From contig JAKOON010000014.1 of NCBI GenBank assembly GCA_022577435.1, positions 1,014,501 to 1,078,500 of the forward strand: 64,000 bases of DNA. Reading direction: 5' to 3'. The notes under the pieces were generated by a model. It did no database searches and was not told where the DNA came from. It saw nothing but the letters and a program-made list of their open reading frames with translations. Below, piece by piece: positions 49,571-61,225 of the stretch; positions within the stretch are counted from its first letter, which is position 1; the number at the start of each line of letters is the position of its first letter. This DNA is from Embiotoca jacksoni. Lineage: Eukaryota; Chordata; Actinopteri; Embiotocidae. The translations under genes and the position numbers were made by a program.

Positions 49571-51009
49571 GTGTGTTCAAGCTAGCCGGCGCTAGAATTG
49601 TAAGTGCGCGACTATCCGTGGTGTTACGGTACGGGTGCTCGGAGCGACCAAAAAAAGACCTGATTTTACCAAATGGGTCATTTAATAGACCTACAACAAG
49701 TAGAAACTACATTATAATGTATATTAGATCAAATTCAATTCCAATGCTATGTTGCCATGGAGATGACGGAGTGATAGTCCGTTGACCAATCAGATCTCTC
49801 ATCGAGCACCTTGAATATTAGCTGCCTTTATCTCCTCAGTTGGTGTTAAAGCAAAACAACAAAAACAAAAAAGGAGTGAATCTTTTTACATGTATAATTA
49901 ATTAAAACAGAAAGACGGAGCATGAAGCTGGGTTTCATCAAACATTATTTTTTAGCCAGATATTAAATTAAAGATAATATCATTCAAATGTCAAATAAAA
50001 AGTACAGAAATATCTGCACAGAAAACATGTTTTTAAAAGGAAATAACGGAGAAGTGTAAACGTGTGTAAACCTCGTATCAGGACTTCAAGATGAAATATT
50101 TAAATATGAAAATATGAATAAGATGTGAAGTTCACTCACAGATAGAGAATTATGTTATTTGGTCGAACTGGTTTGATGTCAAATAGAAATTGTTGAAACT
50201 GAAAGATAAAATAATTTCTCTTTACATTTAGTCACCTGCTGTTTCATGTTTGCCACAAAAATATTCATACTGCAAAGAAAAATCTTAAGTTCCACACGTT
50301 TAGTTTGATGGGAAGTTTAAAGGAAAAGGCTTTTGTATTTTTCTTTTGCAACAATTTAGTAAATCAAATTAATTCCAACTTTATTTACTTTACAGAACTC
50401 TTCATTTTCAAGCGTTTTATGTTTTACTTTCATATATTTGTACTCCTCTGTCAGCGGCCCGTACAGTATGTTAAATAATCATTATTTTGCGCTCCATATT
50501 TACAACATTTTTACGAGGCTCTTCTGAGATGTAGCAGCTGCAGATGACAGGAGCCGCAAAATGAAAAAGGTAAAGTTTATTAAAGTATGCCAGGTCATTT
50601 TTTTTTTTTTTTTAATATATATATAAGTATTTAGTGATGTCATGTCTTTGGGAGGCCATTAAAGTATTTTTCATACCTTTGAAATCATGATTTTTTTTTT
50701 TTTTTTTTGGGGGGGGGTATTTCTTGTTTTCTGTAAACCTGCAGCTTCATCTACATCACAGCTCCACCTGATCTTCAGTAAACCTCTGGAGAGTCCCCTA
50801 CAATTCAGACGCCGAACCCCCCCCGCCACCCCCACCCTCCATCCCTCCGCCTCCTCCCCCCACCTGCGAAGGAATCCCAAAAACCTGTCCTCACCTTCCC
50901 AGCATTCATTCTTCTCTCCGGCCATCTGGACAGTCGGGCAGACAATGTAAAAGGAGGAAAAAGGGGGCTGCAAACCCACATTAGTCACAGGCTCTTAGGT
51001 CCTTCGACC

Positions 51010-51012
<3 letters not shown>

Positions 51013-51060
<48 letters not shown>
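51013..51060. repeat. (AC)n microsatellite
   Basis: 24 uninterrupted AC units. Confidence 0.97.
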
Positions 51061-51062
<2 letters not shown>

Positions 51063-51187
51063 AGAGGCTGAAGCCAAATGACCCCAGCTCCCCCCTCACT
51101 CTTATCCCCCCCCCTCACTGTGGCTGCTGACATCGTCTTTCCTGCTGGACAAAAGGCTTTTAGCACCTCAGTCTACTGTCCTAACCT

Positions 51188-51190
<3 letters not shown>

Positions 51191-51269
<79 letters not shown>
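51191..51269. repeat. (CA)n microsatellite
   Basis: About 39 uninterrupted CA units, 130 bases after another AC array. Confidence 0.97.
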
Positions 51270-51272
<3 letters not shown>

Positions 51273-51419
51273 GGACAGGATGGGGTGTTTGTTTTGTTTT
51301 CTCAGACGGAAGGGAGGGGTGGGACAGAAAGGAGCAGAGATGAAGGCTATCTGATGTCTGTAACTTCAAAAAAAAAAAAAAAGAAGAAAAGTAGCGCTGC
51401 AGGAGAAGCATAGCCAAAT

Positions 51420-51740
51420 CGCTGCTGAATCATAAAGGTGTTCGGTACAATGGAGACGGCTTCGGCCCCGGCCGGCTTAATGTAGTTAACACGGGCCTTT
51501 TGTCGGGCGCGGCGGAGGATGAGTCCGGGGGTGGGGGATCTGAGGGAGAAGTCAGCGACAGCTACAAGCCTCCATTGTCGCGTTTAACGTACATACAGGA
51601 GGTTTTTCTTTACCTCCGGAAGAGGAGAATAACGAGGAGAACGGGCGAAGGCCTCGCCCGCTGTCCCGTACCGCCGAACGGTCATCGACGCCGCGGGAGG
51701 ACACGTTACCGGGGAACAAAAAAAACCCGGAGATGGAGAC
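51420..51740. promoter_or_regulatory. Intronic CpG-rich block, candidate promoter or enhancer
   Basis: A sharp local rise in GC and CpG content in an otherwise AT-rich, repeat-rich intron, including CCCCGGCCGGCTTAATG, GTCGGGCGCGGCGGAGG and CATTGTCGCGTTTAACGTAC. One + strand frame stays open for 130 codons (51,500-51,892), but it begins at TTG without an ATG and becomes low-complexity Arg/Lys, so I do not call it a gene. Confidence 0.35.
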
Positions 51741-54259
51741 GCCACAGAAAGAAGCAGAAAAAGAGCAAACAATTAGCAGTAAATAAGCAAAAGATAGAAA
51801 CTGCAGCAGTGAGATATAAAGCTGCGTTCGAGACGAGCAACGTGGGCAGAGACCGACTGACTGAGGCTCTGCAGGCAGGAAACAGGAATTAAAACAGGAA
51901 TTTTATATCATATTTAAAATGTAAATTATGAGTAAAACATGCAGCACATTTAGATTTATCTGAAAACTATAAAATAAATATGATTTTTATTGTTTAGTTT
52001 ATCCCAAAAAAAGCCATATTTGTGTGACAGCTAGCTCACAAGTAGAAATCTGCAGTAACTTGGTGATCCAAAATAGATGAAAGCCATTTATTCGATTTAT
52101 TAAACGGGTTTGGGCTGGTTAATCACAAATTATGTCATTTTCTGTGTCCTTTATGTTGAGTTTAATGTGCATTTAAAAAAAAAAAAAAAAAAAAAAGCAC
52201 ACCGTGAATCTGTTTATAACCTCTGAGGTGTCGTTTCTGAGCAGCGTTTGGCCGAAAACATTCACTTAAACCCTGTTGCCTGGATATCTAAATGATGGGA
52301 ATTAAAAAGGCATTCGGGCGAGTTTAAAAAAACGTCAGCGTTCATTTGACGTTTTCCATCAGACAGCAGATTTACGTGAGCGTGAAGTGGATTTGGAGCC
52401 ATTTCCACAAACGGGAGGCGATGAAGAGGAGTTCAGGCAGCTGTGACCTTGGAGCCAAACGGTGAGCGGCCGACGTGACTTTGCGGGTTGGAAGAAAAGA
52501 AAAAAAGCCTTTTATTTATAGATCAGCTGTGTGTCGATCAAACTCCATCGAGGGAGGGGGGGAGGGGGGATGGCAGCAGGGGGAAGTGTGTGTGTGTGTA
52601 GCTGGGAGGGTTGCTTTTAGAAGAACTAATACAGTGGTGTGCCTCAATCTCACTTAATTCCATTTAAAGGAAATTGATTTTGAGGTTGGGGGGTGATGGA
52701 GGGCGAGGTGGGGCTAGGGGTGGGGGGTGGGGGGAGTGTTCTCTCTCTCCAGTACGAGTGTGATGATGTCTGGGCCTGGTGCTCCATGGACTGTGTGTGA
52801 TATACAGCAATAAGGTAAAAAAAAAAATAGAGGATGAAACTTTAATGAGGCTTGGTGGTGGTGGTGGTGGTGGAGGAGGTGGAGGGGGTAGAGGGGGGGT
52901 GCAACAAGTAGCTGGGAAAGAAAAAAAAAGGGGCCATAAATATTAAAACGGAATATAAAATAAGGATTACAGCCGACTGGGGTTCTGCGGCATAAATACA
53001 TGCAGCGACTAATATGCCGGTGGGATGAGGACGGGAACAACAGCTCAATGCAACACGATGGACGACCTTCTTTTCTTTCCTCGCAATCTCTTTTCTAATA
53101 TTTGATTTCACTCCTAGTTTTAGAAGAAAAACAGATTCTGGACGACCTTGAAATTATTTCTTTTCAAGGTTATTTATAGTCATTTGTTAGAAATAAATAT
53201 AATAGATATAATAAAGGATAGCAATTGTGATCTTGGTATTTTTTTTTAAATCTAATTTTTGTGTAATATTTTGTGCATTATTCTTCAAGTTTATATATAT
53301 ATATATTCTTTATTTTAGTAATGTCACTATATTATAAATTATAAATGTTTGTACTTGTAGGGATGCAAAGCTCTGATTTATTTACATTTCAGTGAATTGC
53401 TTGACAAAAACAAAATACAATAAATATTGATTAATTCACTTTTAATGGATATTATATCCTTCTGATGACCTATATTTTATTCACGACGTGGCTACCTGTT
53501 AGTATATCGTGCAAACTGCAGGTTATACTACTAAAATATATTTAAAACAAAATGTAGAAAGTAGCTGCCTGATCTATTATATAATTCATGCATCTTGCAA
53601 AAACTGGACATGCAAACACTAAAACTCGCTCACACAAACACAATATTTCCTTTTTTGTGCTACAGAGAAAGAGGTAAAAAAAAAATAAAATGACAGTCCT
53701 GAAACACATCTAAAGTGTGTCTTTGATTTAATTCCCTGCTTCATCTTTTACACCAGGGAGCTCCACTTATCACAATATCACTGGTAGACGGAGTCATTTC
53801 ACCGCTTGCTCGCTGAAGCAGATGAGAGCAGAGGAGGCTCGTGTTCTCCACGTTTGTATGGAATAAATCAAAGGCAGCTGAAAAACTCAGCGAGGCTCAA
53901 AAGCTTCTCAGACAGGAAGAAGAAGAGAGGAGAGAGAAAACAAGTGTGTTTAGTGCCAGGCCTGTTAACAACCACCTGTACGTGCCCACCTGTGGTTCGC
54001 GCTAAGAGCCGGGACAAACGGGAGTAATTAAAACTAATCCCAAAATTATCTCAGAAAGATGAAGACTTAAATATTCAGTCACAGACATGAGTGAGAGTAC
54101 AGACTCATCACTCTCATACTAACAAATCTCATGCTAACAATTCATTCATCAAACCCCCAAAAAAGCTGCAGAAATCTGTCGAGCTGAGCCGAACGCTCTC
54201 ATTCGCCGATGATCAAATCGGGATTCACTGAAGGCAGAAATGAAATCATTACTAAAAGA

Positions 54260-54460
54260 CCATCATCTTAAGCCTCCATCTCTGGAGAGAAGCGAGAAGC
54301 CTGCTGCCCCAGATTGCCTAAAAATGCAGATAAGAAACGATCGTGCTCCAGAAATTGGTCCTGCAGGACTATTACATGGGAGAGATTAGTGGAAGATAAT
54401 CATATAATGGCGATGATAGCACCGATCGCAACAAAACGAGCCCATAAAGTCACCTCTGAA
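54260..54460. promoter_or_regulatory. Candidate conserved noncoding element J
   Basis: Non-repetitive block with TGCCTAAAAATGCAGATAAG, GATAATCATATAATGGCG and CCCATAAAGTCACCTC; GATA- and TAAT-like cores are visible. Confidence 0.3.
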
Positions 54461-55088
54461 TAAAGAACAGGCGATTCAGACGAGTGGGAATGAAGCAGTA
54501 AAAGTGGCCCGAGCTGCGGGGAGCATGTGGGAGACATCTGTGGATGTCTCAGCGCCGCCGCCTCTGGCCAGCAGGGGGAGCTCCTCGGTCTCCACACTGC
54601 TGGCTCCAACGGGAGAGGCAGAGCAACAGGAGTATGGGAGAAGTCCTCACATGACCTCCCAGTTCACAGGAGTTTGCCTTCAGAGGAGGAAAAAAAAAAA
54701 AGCCTCTTATATGGTATATCGTGAGAGTTAACGGCCTCGCTGTCCGCCGCCGACACGGTTAAAAGCCCAGGATGGAGATTAGAAAGTAGTTCAGAGGGTC
54801 AGGTGTGAGGGAGCTCCGGGGTCACCAAGGGTACGCAGTTATTTCACTTAACATGCTGCATATGGATGTGCGGATGTAAACTGGAGATACATTACAACAG
54901 CCATCATAACAGGAGTTGATATAAATCCACTTAATCGCAGTCTTTTGTAAAGAGTTAACGTACGAAAACGAGGCAATAAAACATCTTCAAAGTCTCTTAA
55001 AGCTCATTTCTTTCAGGGGACAAAACTTCTGATTCAAATTTAAATTGTCTGTATCGGAATATCTGTTGTTTTCCTTCTTAAAGCAGCC

Positions 55089-55091
<3 letters not shown>

Positions 55092-55148
<57 letters not shown>
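55092..55148. repeat. (AT)n microsatellite
   Basis: About 28 uninterrupted AT units. Confidence 0.96.
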
Positions 55149-55149
<1 letters not shown>

Positions 55150-55955
55150 CTGGACAGTGGCAGCAGCAACGAGGAAAAGACAAATTAAAGTATTTGAGGT
55201 CCATAGAAACACACTTAACGGACAGTTAAGAAGAAAAAAGAATGAAAATGCATAAAAAATGGTATAAAAAAATAAAGTAGTTTGGCTTGTAGTCACATAC
55301 ATGCAAAATGAATTGCAAAGTCATGTAATATTAAGACAGACCATCATTATACTGCAGCAGTTAGCCTTTAAAAAAAAAAAGTCTTTTTATGCTTTAGATT
55401 TTTGCGTTTGTGATGTATTTTCACCAGATTTTAAGAAAATACTTTCTGAAACTACAAACAACATTTTATGACTCACTGAATGGCCTTTAAAACTCTGTTC
55501 ATTGAGGAAATCCTGCGACAGGAAAATCATAAAATGTAAAATAAAAAAGGTACCTAAACAGAAAAAAAAAAAAAAAAAAAAAGGAAAGTGCAGGAGGAAA
55601 CCAGAGAAACCTGGAAACACCTGGACGAAGGCTGATCTCCTCGGATCGGTTCACATCGTGACATCTTCCCACCGCGTCGCCCTCGTCTGCTTGTGTTGCA
55701 TCTCTGCAGCGATCGTCTCTATCTTTAGCTCTCTGTGTCTGCGGGCCATATCTCTGCTGTCAGAGCCCAGCGAGGCATCGAGGGGAGTGGGAAGGAGACA
55801 CCGCTCGCTCTGTGACCCAGACTTGTTGCTATAAATCCACACTTTCTTCTTTCTCTCTTTGGTAGAGAGAGGTGTGGGGGGGGGGGGGGGGGTGTAGGGG
55901 GGAGGGGGGGGGCTCTCCCACCTTGACCCAATCGTTTCCTCTGTACATCTGGCCT

Positions 55956-55956
<1 letters not shown>

Positions 55957-56008
<52 letters not shown>
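55957..56008. repeat. (AC)n microsatellite
   Basis: About 26 AC units, about 65 bases after a run of 17 or more G (55,876-55,892). Confidence 0.97.
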
Positions 56009-56011
<3 letters not shown>

Positions 56012-56940
56012 CTGCTCACAACCCTTGGGTGGGCAGGAGGCAGAAGAGAGAAGCCGAGACGGCGTTTTTCTAACTTTATACACGAGAGGGAGGAAACCCG
56101 AGGCAGCGAGGAAGAAGAAGGAACACAAACCGCTCATATTCCACCGTCTACCTGACAGGACGCCACTTTAACGAACAAATACTGACTGCTTTTTACCGTT
56201 TTAGATATTTCCTCCTTCATGTAATGCTCCTGTGATAAAAAAAAAATAAAAAAAAATAAAAATAAATATATATATATATATATATATTGTAGCAGAAAAT
56301 ACTCAAACAGAGAAAAAAGTCCCAAGAAAGAATTTAGAAAATGAAGAGAAATCATCTAATAACAGGAAAAACTGTGATTTTTGTTTTTGTTTTTAATGGT
56401 GATTGACGAAGAATCTCAAATATATTCAACTCTTAGTTCATGACAACAGGTTGAAATCTGATGGCGACCTGCATGTTACTAGAAACTTCTGCACAACAGG
56501 ATGTGTTCATTCTACGTGTTTTACTTTGAGGCCGATCAGAATATTGATTTTGTGGAAGTAGAACCCTTTTTCACAAATAAAATTATGTTTTATTTCATCA
56601 AAATCAACGTCCATTCAAAGTTTGTATTTCGGTCCATTTCTCAGCCTCGTGTTGGTTTGTTTCATCACGGCCGGACGTCGATCGATACTCCTCCTCTCAG
56701 AAACCGAGGGAGCTCTTCAAAGTCCAAACATTAACTGGAATAAACATCTAAATATGTATTTAAATCTCCCTGCATGTAGTAATTGGACAAAGACAAAGAA
56801 GAAATCCAGGAGAGTCAAAGCGTTGCATTCTGGGATGTTTTAAAAGACTTTCTCTTTTTTTTTTTTTTCAGTCTTTACTCCCCTGTTTAAAGATTCCTGG
56901 CCTTTCACCTGACCCCAGGCCTTGTGGGAGGAGGAGGGTT

Positions 56941-56966
56941 GGGGGGGGGGGGGGGGGGGGGGGGGG
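56941..56966. repeat. Uninterrupted 26-base G run
   Basis: Exactly 26 consecutive G on the + strand, unusual in length for a vertebrate genome assembly. Confidence 0.9.
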
Positions 56967-57792
56967 TTAAAGTGTAATCCTGGTCCTGTGACCACAAAGG
57001 CTTGGCCCCCCGAGGGCCAAGGACCGGCCACATTTTCTGAATTGCAACGTTATCCCTCAGCAAACCCTTCGGACGGACTACATATCAAAGGATTACATCG
57101 CAGGGCTCTTCTTAACCCCCCTCCCCCTCCTCCCCCCCATCCATCAGGGGCGCCAAATAAATTAATTACGCTTTAGTTTCTGAGTATTTTGGGGGACAAA
57201 CTCCTTCAATACGACTTAAACTTTGCAGAGTCCAGGAGTAACGGCCGCATGACGTCATTACAACGACACATATCTCAGATGTTGATATTCTGGCTGCTAG
57301 CCGTACGGCTAATTGCTTGTTTAAGTAATCCATTGAAGAGTGTTTCTACAACAGCTTTCTTGCTCCATTATCATTAGTTTTATTCTCAGGAAAAACTTAA
57401 CAAGTTATTAATTTTATTTTTGCAGCGCCGCCTCCCTGTGCACCTCGACCCAAAGAATCTTTCCTTTTTTATTTTATTTTAAAAAGCAACTTCAGAAGAT
57501 AGAGAGAAGTGAAGCGAGAGGGAGAGAGAAGAAGCATCCCCCATTTTCCCAGGGTGAAGATGAGAGGGAGGAGGGGCTGGGGGGGAGGGGGGGGTGACAC
57601 CGCTCCACTGTACAAAAGGAAGCAGATTTGCAGAAGAGATGACCTTTGACCTCTAAAGCTGCAGAAAGGGTCCTCGGTGGCCCCAGCGCCACCCAATCAA
57701 TCACTTCGGAGAGCCGCGGTCAGCCGGACTGTAAGAGACCCCCCCCCCCCCACCCCCAAACATTCCTCGGCTACACAACTTTTTTGTTGGGC

Positions 57793-57797
57793 TGTGT

Positions 57798-57845
<48 letters not shown>
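57793..57845. repeat. (TG)n followed by a 34-base G run
   Basis: Ten TG units lead directly into 34 consecutive G. The true length may be poorly resolved by sequencing. Confidence 0.9.
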
Positions 57846-57846
<1 letters not shown>

Positions 57847-59304
57847 GCACAAATAAAAGCTAGACTTTTCTGGTAAAAAATAAACTCCTTCACTTCATCC
57901 TTTTAACCCTGAATTAAATCTCAGCGCTGGTGATGAGTAATTATTCACCAAATATGGTTGAACCCTGATGGCCGACAAATAAATCTTTCATCTCCTTGAA
58001 GCATCTAATTATCAAAGCACTCAAACTATTTCAGACTCGTTCTCACTGTTATTTTTTTTAAATCATTTTAGAGACCTAATAGTTGTTTCATTTTCTTGCT
58101 GCCGTTTACAGTTCAAACTTTTGATCTTTATTCTTGTGAAAAGTGAAAGAAAATGTCACATAATTAAAAAATAAGAAATAACTACAGGCAGCAAGTGATG
58201 GAAATACAAATTTTATTATCATATTTTAGTCTCAATTGCACTTATTTTACTCCTCAGAATAAATACGGAGATAAAATCGAGTATTTTTACAGTGCGGCTG
58301 AATTTTTTTATAATAGTGAAAATAAAGCAGCAGCTGAACTTCAACTTTCTTCACAATATGGGTCATAATAACAGCATAATTATTAGCCTCCTTACTCAGT
58401 CTATGTTTTATTGTTAATCATGTGGTGCCAGACCTTATGCTGCATAGGTTCTTTCATTTTGAAAAGTAAATATATATCCTATCTTTTGTTGTAATTCATT
58501 TTACATTTCATTCAGGTTTCAATATAAAACTGTGTATGCATGTATTACATCTTTTAAGAAAAATGTGAAGCACATTATTTAAATCCTTTATTTCACCCAT
58601 GTCACATTATTTGTGGCGCGTGAAGGGCAGCGCTTGCTTCCATTTGCAAAAAATGTTTCTTAAATAAATATGAAAAAGTCGTAGAGGTGCAGGTTTTTTT
58701 TGGCATTCAGCGAGCTCCTTCTTTGTGTTTTATTATTTTCAATGCGTGGACTTGACCACCACTTCACTAGATTACAGTGCTGTGCCAAAGATACTTGATT
58801 TTTTTTTCCTCTTTAATAAGACTGTTGCTCTGTAGCTGGAAAAGTTAGTCAAGGTCAGTGACTAGTGAACAGCTGGTCGCCGACTTGTCAAAGTTTTGGC
58901 ATATTTGCTTGTGAATAAATACATAATTAAAGGCTAAATTAATTTCCAACAGGAAATTTACATATTAGAGCCAAGAGAGCAGGAATGAAGGCGAGGAAAT
59001 GTCGTATTATCGTGCACAAGTAATCTGCGATTTTCACGCAAAATACACAACTTTGCATCTTATTCTAACCTTTAACGGCATCACTGATGAAAAGCTTCTT
59101 TAGGCGTGAAAGTTACACGTTTTCCTGAACAGAAATGAAACCTACTGCATGCTTTGAGGGGCAATATGGTTTACCACAATAAACATCACAGTGACTAATG
59201 CTGTCCAAAAATGTCCTTTGTGCTTGGTCTCAAAGTGGAAGTTTCACGCTAACAATTTGTTTTTTATTTTCACGCCTAGACAGGCCAAAGCGTGGCTATG
59301 CCAG

Positions 59305-61225
59305 TGCATCGTACTTCGCTGTGGTCTGCTGGGGGAGCAACATTGGAGCCGGTGACACCAACAGACTTAACAAACTGGTTAAGAAGGCCGGCTCCATCAT
59401 CGGCTACAAACTGGACAGCCTGGAAAAGGTGGTGGAGAGGAGGACGCTGAACAAACTATTATCCATATTGGATAATCCTGTCCACCCTCTCCACCACCTG
59501 CAGCAGGGACAGAGGAGGACGTTCTCCAAAAGATTCCTCCAGCTGCTGTCACAAGGACAGATACAGGAGATCATTCCTGATACAGGAGATCATTCCTGAT
59601 ACAGGAGATCATTCCAGATACAGGAGATAATTCCAGATACAGGAGATCATTCCTGATACAGGAGATCGTTCCTGATACAGGAGATCATTCCAGATACAGG
59701 AGATCATTCCTGATACAGGAGATCATTCCAGATACAGGAGATCATTCCAGATACAGGAGATCATTCCAGATACAGGAGATCATTCTTAATACAGGAGATC
59801 ATTCCAGATACAGGAGATCATTCCAGATACAGGAGATGGTTCCTGATACAGGAGATCATTCCAGATACAGGAGATCATTCCAGATACAGGAGATCATTCC
59901 AGATACAGGAGATCATTCCAGATACAGGAGATCATTCCAGATACAGGAGATCATTCCAGATACAGGAGATCGTTCCTGATACAGGAGATCATTCCAGATA
60001 CAGGAGATCATTCCAGATACAGGAGATGGTTCCTGATACAGGAGATCATTCCAGATACAGGAGATCATTCCTGATACAGGAGATCATTCCAGATACAGGA
60101 GATCATTCCAGATACAGGAGATGGTTCCTGATACAGGAGATCATTCCAGATACAGGAGATCATTCCTGATACAGGAGATCATTCCTGATACAGGAGATCA
60201 TTCCAGATACAGGAGATCGTTCCTGATACAGGAGATCATTCCAGATACAGGAGATCATTCCAGATACAGGAGATGGTTCCTGATACAGGAGATCATTCCA
60301 GATACAGGAGATCATTCCTGATACAGGAGATCATTCCAGATACAGGAGATGGTTCCTGATACAGGAGATCATTCCAGATACAGGAGATCATTCCTGATAC
60401 AGGAGATCATTCCAGATACAGGAGATCATTCCTGATACAGGAGATCTTTCCTGATACAGGAGATCGTTCCTGATACAGGAGATCATTCCAGATACAGGAG
60501 ATCATTCCTGATACAGGAGATCATTCCAGATACAGGAGATCGTTCCTGATACAGGAGATGGTTCCTGATACAGGAGATCATTCCAGATACAGGAGATAGT
60601 TCCTGATACAGGAGATGGTTCCTGATACAGGAGATCATTCCTGATACAGGAGATGGTTCCTGATACAGGAGATCATTCCTGATACAGGAGATGGTTCCTG
60701 ATACAGGAGATCATTCCAGATACAGGAGATAGTTCCTGATACAGGAGATGGTCCTGATACAGGAGATCATTCCTGATACAGGAGATGGTTCCTGATACAG
60801 GAGATGGTTCCTGATACAGGAGATGGTTCCCTGATACAGGAGATCATTCCTGATACAGGAGATCATTCCAGATACAGGAGATCATTCCTGATACAGGAGA
60901 TGGTTCCTGATACAGGAGATCATTCCAGATACAGGAGATCATTCCTGCCGACTGCAATAAGACTGTACAATAACTCACCTCTGGCAAAATCCATCACATA
61001 ACAATAACACTGTTGACTGTGTTTCTTGGTTGTTTGTATATAATATATATAGATATATACTGTACTGTATATACTGTATATACTGTGCATTTTATATTTT
61101 ATATTTTTTTTACTGCTATTTTATTGCTTTTTATTATTCTATTATTATCTTATTGCTTCCTGTATGCTGCTGTAGTGAAAAAATTCCCCTCGGGGATTAA
61201 TAAAGTAAGTAACTACCTACCTACC
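59305..61225 (+). mobile_element. 5'-truncated L2-clade LINE tail, copy C (longest)
   Basis: Encodes SYFAVVCWGSNIGAGD, NRLNKLVKKAGSIIGYKLD, SLEKVVERRTLNKLLSILDN and RTFSKRFLQLLSQGQ, the thumb/C-terminal part of a fish L2-type reverse transcriptase. A 73-unit 19-bp array follows, then SFLPTAIRLYNNSPLAKSIT. The 3' UTR with CCCCTCGGGG and the CTACC tail is almost identical to copy A. It is inserted in the GCGTGAAAG repeat. Confidence 0.85.
59560..60946 (+). repeat. 19-bp satellite inside LINE copy C, 73 units
   Basis: 1,387 bp, exactly 73 x 19 (a one-base loss near 60,752 and a one-base gain near 60,830 cancel). The unit is GATACAGGAGATCATTCCW. Units with GATGG increase toward the 3' half (about 60,550-60,910), a local variant expansion different from that in copy A. 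Confidence 0.97.

Noticed and set aside
51500..51892. 130-codon open frame on the + strand
   Set aside because: It starts at TTG rather than ATG, turns into a low-complexity Arg/Lys stretch, and has no recognisable domain; treated as a CpG-rich noncoding block.
60121..61001. Repetitive DTGDHSRYRRSFLIQEIIP proteins in satellites
   Set aside because: Short frames created by the 19-bp unit (57-bp codon cycle) and ended by TGA in T-type units; no independent gene is likely.
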